A stretch of DNA of 64,000 nucleotides, taken from contig DHVX01000062.1 of NCBI GenBank assembly GCA_002412885.1, positions 132,951 through 196,950 of the forward strand, in the 5' to 3' direction. The notes under the pieces are model-generated. The model saw only the letters and a program-made list of their open reading frames with translations. It was not told where the DNA came from and did not search any database. Made by a program: the position numbers and the translations under genes. The stretch is from Bacteroidales bacterium UBA5197 (lineage in GTDB: Bacteria > Bacteroidota > Bacteroidia > Bacteroidales > Lentimicrobiaceae). Positions 16,171 to 24,208 of the stretch are shown piece after piece (position 1 is the first letter of the stretch; each line of letters opens with the position of its first letter).

Positions 16171-18021
16171 ATGAACAATCAGTTACAGCATGAAATTGGC
16201 CCGCATATGATGGATAAAAACTCAAGTGAAGTTTCGAAGAAGGTCACTACATCGGTTCTGGATTCTATAAACATAGAAGACAGCATTTCTGAGAAAGAGG
16301 ACTATGAAAATTGCAGGTTCTTTAAAAGAGGTAGTAAATACTGGACAACCATTCATAAAAGTAAGGAATCTTATAATATTGTCTTATCAAATTTTGTGAT
16401 GGACAGTTTATACCATTTAGTAAATGGCACCAACAATTCAATGAGATTAATACTGTTACAAAGGTTCTCAGGAGAAAAAGCACTTATAGAAGTATCGTCC
16501 AGTGAGTTGAAACTTGATGCCTTTGAAACGATATTAAAATCAAATAGATGTACCTTTTTAGGGACAGGCAATCAACTTAAATTAATTATTGCTCATCAAA
16601 TGGATAATGAGATCCAGGCGATAACCCTACCAATGCTTGGCTGGAATGAGGAACATCGGATTTATGTGTTTGCTGATGCCGTTTTCACTTCAGATAATCA
16701 GATTATCTATGCCAATGAGTTAGGAATTGTCAAAGAAGGATCAAAGTGCTATTATCTGCCGACAGCCTGTCTGGCGAAGGTTGGAAACTCTGATCTTGAG
16801 GTTGAACGCTTGTATGCCTTCCAATCCGGGAAAATAGATTTTAAACAATGGGCTGAATTTACTTATAAGACATCAGGTTCCAATGCTGTAATCGGAATTC
16901 TATATTTAATATTGGCGATTTACCGTGATGTTGTTTATAATGCTGTTGGGTTTTTTCCTTTTATGTTTTTATTTGGAGCCAAAGGCACAGGTAAAACCAG
17001 TTTTATAGATAAGTTATTAAGATTATTTGGTCAGGATGTAACAGGTACTCCAATGAACAATGCTTCAATACCTGGTATGTCAAGACAGGTTTCGGGAAGG
17101 AATAATGGAGCCTTTTATTTTAAAGAGTATACCTCTGATACGGATAATCTTACAGAGGCTTTGATCCTTAGTGGCTATGATGGTGCCGGAAGGGTGACTG
17201 CTACTAAAACTGTTGATTATAAAACTAAATCTTACCCCGTGCGTTCTGCCATCTTTTTCGATGGCAATTATCTGCCTTCCAGGAACCAGGCGAATTTTTC
17301 GAGAATGATTATTCTGTTTTTCGAGAAAACCACTTATTCAGCAGAGGAACAAGCTATTTATAAAGAATTTGAGCAATTATCTAAATTTGGGTTTGGCGAT
17401 GTTTTGCTCGAAATATTAAAACTACGAGCGTTTATTGAGGATGCCTTTGTTTCAACTTTCAAAAATGTTAGTAAAGCAGTCGCAAGTGCTACAAGCGGAC
17501 AAGAGGAGCGAAGTATTAACCACACTTCCCTGCTCATTACAGTAATTACATTATTGGAGCATAAACTGCAATTCCCCTTTACAATAGAGGAAGCTAAAAC
17601 TGTAATTCTTGAGAATGCAATTATGCATGCTGACCAACTTGTGGAAACAGGTCCATTGCATAAATTCTGGGAAGCTTTTGCGCATTATTTTAATAGACTG
17701 ATAAGGTTTGACAATTCTAATGCTAAAGTCAGCCATTATAATATTAAATACCTGATGGATGATGAGGTAATTCTTCAGATAAAATTTCCTCAGGTTTGGC
17801 CAACGTACACTAAATATTGCAAGGAGAACAATATTCAGTTTCTGGATTCAAATAGTTTAAAATCACTACTTACCTCCACCGGTAATAGCAATTTTATTCC
17901 ATCGGCCCAAAAAAGTCGAAGCAAGTCATATACAGACAAGAATTTCGGTTCATGCTATCAATTCAAGGTAAAAAGAACAAGCTACGGATTTGAAATTAAT
18001 GGATTTGAAATTTATCTGTAA
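16171..18021 (+). CDS. P-loop ATPase, probable replication helicase of the island
   Basis: A 616-residue protein. The ATG at 16171 is chosen over an upstream TTG/ATG pair at 16123/16132; none has a Shine-Dalgarno sequence. The Walker A motif is G269-A-K-G-T-G-K275-T-S, followed by a fold with S-A-I-F-F-D-G-N-Y-L-P and an R-M-I-I-L-F-F segment where an arginine finger could sit. This resembles helicases that bind DUF927/DUF3987-type or SF3-like primase modules in plasmids and integrative elements. The upstream 200 residues have no recognised domain. An iteron array starts at its last codons and a primase-associated gene follows. A role in element replication is inferred. Confidence 0.65.
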   Translation: MNNQLQHEIGPHMMDKNSSEVSKKVTTSVLDSINIEDSISEKEDYENCRFFKRGSKYWTTIHKSKESYNIVLSNFVMDSLYHLVNGTNNSMRLILLQRFSGEKALIEVSSSELKLDAFETILKSNRCTFLGTGNQLKLIIAHQMDNEIQAITLPMLGWNEEHRIYVFADAVFTSDNQIIYANELGIVKEGSKCYYLPTACLAKVGNSDLEVERLYAFQSGKIDFKQWAEFTYKTSGSNAVIGILYLILAIYRDVVYNAVGFFPFMFLFGAKGTGKTSFIDKLLRLFGQDVTGTPMNNASIPGMSRQVSGRNNGAFYFKEYTSDTDNLTEALILSGYDGAGRVTATKTVDYKTKSYPVRSAIFFDGNYLPSRNQANFSRMIILFFEKTTYSAEEQAIYKEFEQLSKFGFGDVLLEILKLRAFIEDAFVSTFKNVSKAVASATSGQEERSINHTSLLITVITLLEHKLQFPFTIEEAKTVILENAIMHADQLVETGPLHKFWEAFAHYFNRLIRFDNSNAKVSHYNIKYLMDDEVILQIKFPQVWPTYTKYCKENNIQFLDSNSLKSLLTSTGNSNFIPSAQKSRSKSYTDKNFGSCYQFKVKRTSYGFEINGFEIYL

Positions 18022-18229
18022 ACCTTGTAAACCTTGTAAACCTTGTAAACATTTTATGAAGAGTACTAATATTCAAGAAGTTAAAGGTTTACAAAACGTT
18101 TACACAGTTTACATTTCATCAAAACAAAATATGTCCTATGTAAACCAAATCCAATAACTCGGATACTTGTGTAAACCGGCAAGTATCATATTGAGAGATA
18201 CATAGGCCAATGAGTTTACAGGGTTTACA
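18017..18229. repeat. Iteron cluster: 11 copies of TGTAAAC in both orientations
   Basis: TGTAAAC occurs on the plus strand at 18017, 18026, 18035, 18044, 18139 and 18170, and as GTTTACA at 18087, 18098, 18107, 18214 and 18223. The first four are in 9-bp tandem phase and overlap the helicase stop codon. The cluster fills the gap between the helicase and the primase-associated gene, the usual place for a replication origin. An origin, or an array bound by a replication initiator or regulator, is the best reading. Confidence 0.65.
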
Positions 18230-18285
18230 AGAATTACACTTTTTTAATGATGCGTTGTGTACAAAACTATAAACAATCAAAAACA

Positions 18286-19215
18286 ATGAAATTCAGCACA
18301 TTTAAAACAAAAGATTCCCGGAGACCATTTACCGAAATGCAATTATCGGATTTTGCTTCAATTGTTCATGAACCGGAACTCGGGGGGGCTGTATTTATTG
18401 AAGGGGCGCGCCTTGCTGAGCAGATAAGAGCAACGAAGGATCATAATGTTCAAAAACAATTGAAGCAATTTTTGCCTGCAATTTCCCCAGGAACACTATT
18501 TGGACAAGACAGGCAAGATATAAGATCATATACAGGGCTCATGCAGATTGATATTGATGAAGGCATTTCAGATCCTGAGCAATTACGTAATGATCTTGGA
18601 GGACTATCCTGGGTGGCTTTTTCCTCTTTGTCTGTGAGAAAAGGGGTTTGGTTACTTATAAGGATACCAGAACCGGAAAATCAGCCTTTGTACTGGGAGA
18701 AGATTAATGGCTGGTTGTTAGACAAACATGGTTTGACCGCAGACCCCTCAAGAAAAAATCCGAAGGACTTAAGATTTTTTGCTCCGGATCGGGATGCAAT
18801 CTATAACCCCAATAGTAAAATGCTTCCCTTTATTCCGGCAGAAGAGTTACCCCCAAAACAACCTTCTTATAACAGAACCTGCAAGGTCACACAAATGGGA
18901 GAATTTGTATCTCCATTTGACGATTTTAACTGCAACGCGGATGTTTTAAGCATGCTTATTTCAGATGGATGGAAAATCAACCATAGAATGGGGAATAAAG
19001 TACGCCTTACACGGCCAGGAAAAAGATCTGGCACCTCAGCCGATTGGGACGAAAAACTGCGCCGACTTTATGTTTTTACAAGTACCAGTAATCTGGCTCA
19101 TGATTCAAACCGCCATGCACTTTCGCCTGTAGATATTTTTATGAGACTTGAAAATATCACTACTACTCATCAGGCAAGGCAAAAACTTGTGGAAATGGGC
19201 TACGGCAAAAAATAA
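18286..19215 (+). CDS. BT4734/VirE N-terminal-like, primase-associated protein
   Basis: A 309-residue protein from the ATG at 18286; an alternative ATG lies at 18247. The central part (T-G-L-M-Q-I-D-I-D-E-G, then W-V-A-F-S-S-L-S-V-R-K-G-V-W-L-L-I-R-I) matches the BT4734/BF3469 family domain found before primases and helicases in Bacteroidota mobile elements. The D-I-D triad resembles the metal-binding core of archaeo-eukaryotic-type primase folds. N-P-K-D-L-R-F-F-A-P-D-R-D is also typical. It directly follows the iteron cluster, so it probably serves initiation or priming of element replication. Confidence 0.7.
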   Translation: MKFSTFKTKDSRRPFTEMQLSDFASIVHEPELGGAVFIEGARLAEQIRATKDHNVQKQLKQFLPAISPGTLFGQDRQDIRSYTGLMQIDIDEGISDPEQLRNDLGGLSWVAFSSLSVRKGVWLLIRIPEPENQPLYWEKINGWLLDKHGLTADPSRKNPKDLRFFAPDRDAIYNPNSKMLPFIPAEELPPKQPSYNRTCKVTQMGEFVSPFDDFNCNADVLSMLISDGWKINHRMGNKVRLTRPGKRSGTSADWDEKLRRLYVFTSTSNLAHDSNRHALSPVDIFMRLENITTTHQARQKLVEMGYGKK

Positions 19216-19258
19216 ATCAACGCTTCAACCAACACTTATTAACCTAAAAACAAAACCA

Positions 19259-20272
19259 ATGGAAAAATTTAAAAAATGCGACTACTGCGGGGAAATATTT
19301 ATTTATGAGCGTATTTCAGCAACTTATTGCTCTGACGCCTGCAAACAACAGGCCTATCTGTTACGTCGTGATAAGCAGTTTATAACTATACTGGATGCGG
19401 AAGATACAGAGATTGAATCATACCCGGATCAACCGATCAATGAGAACACGGAAATTGTTCCGTTTGAGGAAACTATTTCTGAAGCAGAAGTATTAAATGA
19501 GTCAGAATCTCCGGAACCAATTAAGTCCAATAGCGAACCCACAAAAAGAAAGCGCAGAAAATCATATGTTCCCTCTTCAGGTAATGTGTCCGACAGCAAA
19601 TCCAATGCAGATTCTAACGCCAACGGTTTAGGTGCTTTATTGGGTGCAGTGGCTATTGGTTACCTAATAAGCGAATTTGGCAAGACTACAAATACATCAA
19701 CAGAACCAACAAAGCAAGCAGAGCCAACAGACAGTCAAAGTGATGTTGAACGCACAAAAGATGATGAAATCAAAGAACCAATCAAAATGGCAGATGAAAT
19801 TCCCGATCCCATCCTAAACCAATCGGAAAATACAGAACCTTTGGCGTCTACTGCTCTCGATACTGATCCCATGGCCGAATCTGGAAATATCTTTGTGAAG
19901 ATTTCAAAAGGTTTGAATATCCAATGGAAGAAATTGAACCCACGTCCAAACAAAAAGCAGGTTATTGAAGATTCTGATAACCTGCAGCGGGAGGAAATGG
20001 ACATTATCCAAGGTCCGACTGTTGATTCACCAATTATTCCTGAAACAAATAATGAAAAAGAAGTTGAACAACCCCTGGAAACTAATTCAATCCAAAAGGC
20101 ATTAGATGAATTTATCAGAATAACCAAAAAGAATAAAAATGAAAAAGATTTAAGAGAGCGTAATCTGGGAAATAATGAATTACCGCAAACTGAAAGTAAT
20201 TTACAGTCAATTTCGGAAGAAAATATTCTGACAGGAACTGAAAAAAATCAAACAGAGGATGATTTACAGTAA
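19259..20272 (+). CDS. Zinc-ribbon protein with acidic, disordered body and central hydrophobic helix
   Basis: A 337-residue protein from ATG 19259; the longer frame overlaps the previous gene and is rejected. Residues 6-27 carry a C-x2-C...C-x3-C zinc ribbon (C-D-Y-C-G and C-S-D-A-C). Residues about 121-138 (L-G-A-L-L-G-A-V-A-I-G-Y-L-I-S) form a possible membrane helix. The rest is Glu/Asn/Pro-rich and low in complexity. It is the last gene of the replication module. I do not recognise a family. It could be a membrane-tethered accessory of the replication or regulatory machinery. Confidence 0.55.
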   Translation: MEKFKKCDYCGEIFIYERISATYCSDACKQQAYLLRRDKQFITILDAEDTEIESYPDQPINENTEIVPFEETISEAEVLNESESPEPIKSNSEPTKRKRRKSYVPSSGNVSDSKSNADSNANGLGALLGAVAIGYLISEFGKTTNTSTEPTKQAEPTDSQSDVERTKDDEIKEPIKMADEIPDPILNQSENTEPLASTALDTDPMAESGNIFVKISKGLNIQWKKLNPRPNKKQVIEDSDNLQREEMDIIQGPTVDSPIIPETNNEKEVEQPLETNSIQKALDEFIRITKKNKNEKDLRERNLGNNELPQTESNLQSISEENILTGTEKNQTEDDLQ

Positions 20273-20677
20273 AATTCTGTCAGTTTATTGTAAATCGAAA
20301 ACCAATTAGCGTAAAAATGGAGATCGCAAAACATGCTATTTCCATTTTTAGCGTAAATAATAACCGAAAAATTGCTGATTCTTTGCAAAAAATATGATTT
20401 TTTTAGTTTTTTATGCGAAAAGAGCGCAGTTTATTCAATAAGAGGCTTTCATTAATCTGGATTGTTCATCGATAATGAAGCAGCTCAATTTTAGAAAAGT
20501 ATCTTGATATTCTTTTTAAACTCAACTTACTGTCAATACCAAAGTTCGCGCAATCCTAAAGCAATCGAAAACATTTTTATTGAATGTTGAATACACAAAG
20601 AAAATCAATAAATTTACCCACTTAATCCACATAATCATTTTTTATTAACCTGTTTATAGCACATCAAAACAATCTTT
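20273..20677. other. Intergenic region with a repeat-flanked hairpin
   Basis: A 405-bp AT-rich gap. TTAGCGTAAA occurs at 20306-20315 and 20348-20357 as a 42-bp-spaced direct repeat. It overlaps an inverted repeat AAAAATGGA (20313-20321) / TCCATTTTT (20341-20349), a possible terminator for the replication module. No gene is seen in the rest. Confidence 0.45.
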
Positions 20678-22906
20678 ATGAAAAACATTATTTCGTTTGT
20701 CTTTTTAATAATATTCTGCTTCAACGGCCGTGCACAAAATCCCCCATCTTTATTATGGGAAAATAATTATGGTGGGACAAGTCAAGAAGTAGCACATGGC
20801 ATTCAACAAACTACCGATGAGGGTTTTGTAATTGTAGGGTATACTTTTTCGAGTGATGGAGATGTAACAGGCAATCATGGGAGTTCGGATTATTGGATTG
20901 TAAAAACGGACAACACTGGTACACTTCAATGGCAAAAATGTTATGGGGGATCAAATGCGGATCAGGCTTATAGCATAGAACAGACAACAGATGGGGGTTA
21001 TATAATTGCAGGGCTCACTGAATCAAATGATGGAGATGTAACTGGTCATTCTGGATTCTATGATTTTTGGGTTGTAAAAACTGATCAATCTGGTACAATG
21101 CAATGGCAGAAATGTTATGGGGATTCTGACTCTCAAGTTGCCAGTAGTCTTCAACAAACAAATGATGGAGGGTATATCATAGCTGGTCATACTAACTCAA
21201 TTATTAATAGCTATGATTTTTGGATTGTTAAAACTGATGATTCAGGGAATATTCAATGGCAGAAATCTTATGGAGGATCAAATCAGGACGATGCCCAAAG
21301 CGTTCAACAGACAGCTGATGGGGGTTATATAATTGCAGGTTTTTCTAGTTCAAATGATGGTGATGTATCGGGTAATCACGGAAATGCCGATTACTGGGTA
21401 GTTAAGACTGATGTATCAGGTAATATTCAATGGCAGAAAACTTATGGTGGTTCCGAGCACGACATTGCACGTTCTATTCAGCAAACTACAGATGGGGGTT
21501 ATATTATTGCAGGAGAATCATCATCAAATGATGGTGATGTATCTGGTAATCATGGAAGTTCTGATTTCTGGGTTGTTAAAACTGATCCATCTGGCACTAT
21601 TCAATGGCAGAAATGTTTTGGAGGATTAAATTATGACTTTGCAAATACTATTCAGCAAACAACTGATGGAGGATATGTAATTGGAGGGGCGTCCGATTAT
21701 CCTGAGTATAATTCCCTTTATAATTTACTCATTAAAGTTGACTCATCAGGTGAAATAATATGGCAGAATTCATTTGGTTCATCTCAAGAAATTACAAGTG
21801 TTAAGGAAACAATAGATGGTGGATTAATACTTGGTGGAAACAGTTTGGAAAATTATTGGGCTGCCAGGTTATGTTACAGTGACCCAATATCTATAAACAT
21901 TTCTGACACCTCATATTGCCTTTCTACCACACTTACAGCAACTGATGGATTTGAAAGTTACTTATGGAACACAGGTGAGACAACCCAAATGATTGATGTA
22001 ACTATAGGTGGAAATTATAGTGTAGTTGCAACTAACTCAATTGGATGTACATCAAATACTGAAATTTATGCTCCAGCTCCTATACAACCTTATGACGGTG
22101 AACAAATTTGCATGGTAACCATGGACGAACAAACAGGGAACAATCTTATTATAATTGAAAAAACATTGAATGTTGGGACGGACTCTATTTTGATCTATCG
22201 GATGGACAATTATACCAGCCAGTACATATGTATCGGTGCTATTGGAATTGATGAGATTAGCATTTTCGAAGATGAAGATGCAATCCCTGAGCAACAAAGT
22301 TATCAGTACAAAATATCAGTTAAAGACATAGTCTGTGGAAAAGAAAGTGATTTGAGTGACGTGCATCGCACTATATTATTACAATCTAGTGTCGGAATAA
22401 ACAATGATGTCAATTTGCTTTGGAATCCTTATGAAGGATTTACTTACTCAAATTTTCAGATCTATAGAAGTAATGCAAACGGAGCTTTTAATTTGATTGC
22501 TTACGTACCAAATAATAACTTTTCTTTTACCGATCTTACACCTCCATCAGGATTGAATAGATATCAGGTAAGAGTCTCACCAAATACTCCATGTAATCTA
22601 ACCAGGTCAACTTATAACTTTGTATCTTCAAATATTGTTAATCCCCTCACAGTTGGTATTGATAAAAAACCTGCAACATCATTTTCGATCAAACCGAATC
22701 CTGTTAACGATCATTTGTCTTTGAGATCAAATAATAACTTGATAGGAGCAAAATTCAGGATTACTGATTTGACCGGAAGGGTGCTTCTAACGAGCATGGT
22801 AACGGCTGAAGAAACAGACATTGATCTCTCATCATTATCAGCAGGTGTATATATACTCATAGTTGAGGGGGAGAATAATCTGGCTACTAAAATAATAAAG
22901 AAATAG
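20678..22906 (+). CDS. T9SS-exported tandem-repeat protein
   Basis: A 742-residue protein with a signal peptide (residues 1-19). From about residue 26 to 400 it has about seven repeats of roughly 54 residues built as Y-G-G-S, S-I-Q-Q-T-x-D-G-G-Y-I-I-A-G, S-N-D-G-D-V-S-G-N-H-G, D-x-W-V-V-K-T-D, G-x-I-Q-W-Q-K, resembling a beta-propeller. Ig-like or fibronectin-like segments follow (about 400-660). The C-terminal I-K-P-N-P-V-N-D ... L-S-A-G-V-Y-I-L ... I-I-K-K is a type A T9SS sorting domain, so the protein is secreted and surface-attached. It ends 28 bp before brxA, so it may share a transcript with BREX. Role unknown. Confidence 0.8.
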   Translation: MKNIISFVFLIIFCFNGRAQNPPSLLWENNYGGTSQEVAHGIQQTTDEGFVIVGYTFSSDGDVTGNHGSSDYWIVKTDNTGTLQWQKCYGGSNADQAYSIEQTTDGGYIIAGLTESNDGDVTGHSGFYDFWVVKTDQSGTMQWQKCYGDSDSQVASSLQQTNDGGYIIAGHTNSIINSYDFWIVKTDDSGNIQWQKSYGGSNQDDAQSVQQTADGGYIIAGFSSSNDGDVSGNHGNADYWVVKTDVSGNIQWQKTYGGSEHDIARSIQQTTDGGYIIAGESSSNDGDVSGNHGSSDFWVVKTDPSGTIQWQKCFGGLNYDFANTIQQTTDGGYVIGGASDYPEYNSLYNLLIKVDSSGEIIWQNSFGSSQEITSVKETIDGGLILGGNSLENYWAARLCYSDPISINISDTSYCLSTTLTATDGFESYLWNTGETTQMIDVTIGGNYSVVATNSIGCTSNTEIYAPAPIQPYDGEQICMVTMDEQTGNNLIIIEKTLNVGTDSILIYRMDNYTSQYICIGAIGIDEISIFEDEDAIPEQQSYQYKISVKDIVCGKESDLSDVHRTILLQSSVGINNDVNLLWNPYEGFTYSNFQIYRSNANGAFNLIAYVPNNNFSFTDLTPPSGLNRYQVRVSPNTPCNLTRSTYNFVSSNIVNPLTVGIDKKPATSFSIKPNPVNDHLSLRSNNNLIGAKFRITDLTGRVLLTSMVTAEETDIDLSSLSAGVYILIVEGENNLATKIIKK

Positions 22907-22934
22907 ATTTTAGTCAGGAAAAATACAATAGTAC

Positions 22935-23669
22935 GTGAAGAAACCTAAATCAATCCACGGAGCAAGAACAATCATGTTTTCTGAATTGGAAAAGGTGATG
23001 GATTTTTCCATTGATAATGAAGCATTTTTAGAATCTTTACATAGTAATGTGTTCGGAAAAAAATCTGCTGATGGTATCAGGCAAACAAGTAGATTTTTGA
23101 AAAGACTCTATAGCTTTGACTCAAACAATCCCCGATTCGCAGCCCTCAAATACTTCTGGAAAATTACAGAACCTGCCGAAAAGCCATTGATTGCCTTTGT
23201 TTTTGCTATCAATAATGACGTTATACTGGCGGAAAGCATCCAGGTTCTTCGTGACACAGCACCCGGTCACAAAGCAGCTATCGAAACATTTGAAGAAGAG
23301 ATAGAAAAGTATCATCCCAATCAATACTCCCCGAATACATGTAAGTCAATGGCGCAAAACATTGCCAGCTCCTGGAAACAGGCAGGTTTTATTGTCGGAA
23401 AAGTGAAAAACATCAGGACACAACCTGAAATCGGGTACAAGGTCGCTTGCTTCGCATTCTTATTGGCTTATCTGAAGGGTGACCGGGGCGATTTTATATG
23501 GAACAGCACCGGTGTAAAATCCTTATGCCTTTCTGAAAGCAAACTTCGCGAATTGGCTATTGAGTGTGCAAAGAATGATCTGATTCAATATCAGTATGCA
23601 GGTAGTGTTACAGCATTAGGGTTTAATAATTTACTTAACAAAATTGGAATCAATGGCAACAAGGATTGA
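22935..23669 (+). CDS. brxA: BREX protein BrxA
   Basis: A 244-residue protein from a GTG start. An in-frame ATG at 22974 would remove 13 residues. BrxA-family (DUF1819) features include the early D-x-E-A-F-L-E-S-L region, S-A-D-G-I-R-Q-T-S-R-F-L-K-R-L and an A-A-L-K-Y-F-W helix. It is the first gene of a complete type 1 BREX set and overlaps brxB by 17 bp. BrxA is a small DNA-binding helical protein needed in some type 1 systems. Identification rests on sequence flavour plus position before brxB and brxC. Confidence 0.85.
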   Translation: MKKPKSIHGARTIMFSELEKVMDFSIDNEAFLESLHSNVFGKKSADGIRQTSRFLKRLYSFDSNNPRFAALKYFWKITEPAEKPLIAFVFAINNDVILAESIQVLRDTAPGHKAAIETFEEEIEKYHPNQYSPNTCKSMAQNIASSWKQAGFIVGKVKNIRTQPEIGYKVACFAFLLAYLKGDRGDFIWNSTGVKSLCLSESKLRELAIECAKNDLIQYQYAGSVTALGFNNLLNKIGINGNKD

Positions 23670-24198
23670 TTTACTGATAGAGGCCTATGAAAAGGTAGTG
23701 AAAGAACCCTGGTCAACTGCTTTATCAGGCCAGGAACGCATCTGGTTTTTGGTGTACGATCCAGCTGAACAACGCAAGGTAGATTTACGGTTGGGCGATT
23801 TTGAAACCATAGCTGTCAGGTCCGGCAAAAAATGGAAAAGCATTTCGTTGAAGCAATGTTTCCCATCATGGATGGCCAATCATGAATACAAGGAAGACTA
23901 TTTTGCCAATCCCGAATATATAGTTGACCAACTTGAGGCTGAATTTATCCCCTTCGCCATTAGTTTTCTGAAAGGTGAGTTAAATAAAATTGAGCAGGAC
24001 CAGGATACGTTGATCGCGGTCAGAGATGTTTCTTCCTTATTTGGGTTTGGACGATTATCTGAAATACTCAAAAGTTGTGATAAGGATTTCAAAGGCCGTT
24101 TACTCATCTTTTTTCCGGGAGAATTCGAGCACAATCATTACCGTTTGCTGGATGCCAGAGATGGATGGGATTATTTAGCCAGGCCAATAACTTTATAA
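23653..24198 (+). CDS. brxB: BREX protein BrxB (DUF1788)
   Basis: A 181-residue protein from ATG 23653; the slightly longer frame starts with TTG. DUF1788 features include D-P-A-E-Q-R-K-V-D-L-R-L near residue 40 and the C-terminal G-R-L-L-I-F-F-P-G-E-F-E...Y-R-L-L-D-A-R-D-G-W-D-Y-L-A. BrxB is essential for type 1 BREX defence and methylation but its biochemistry is unsettled. It overlaps brxA by 17 bp and is 10 bp from brxC. Confidence 0.92.
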   Translation: MATRIDLLIEAYEKVVKEPWSTALSGQERIWFLVYDPAEQRKVDLRLGDFETIAVRSGKKWKSISLKQCFPSWMANHEYKEDYFANPEYIVDQLEAEFIPFAISFLKGELNKIEQDQDTLIAVRDVSSLFGFGRLSEILKSCDKDFKGRLLIFFPGEFEHNHYRLLDARDGWDYLARPITL

Positions 24199-24208
24199 TA
24201 GAACTGAA

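Noticed and set aside
18017..18229. CRISPR-like array at the TGTAAAC repeats
   Set aside because: Repeats are 7-9 bp, in both orientations and irregularly spaced, with no Cas genes. Iterons fit better.
20306..20357. Insertion-sequence ends at the TTAGCGTAAA direct repeats
   Set aside because: The repeats are only 42 bp apart with no transposase between; a hairpin or terminator is simpler.
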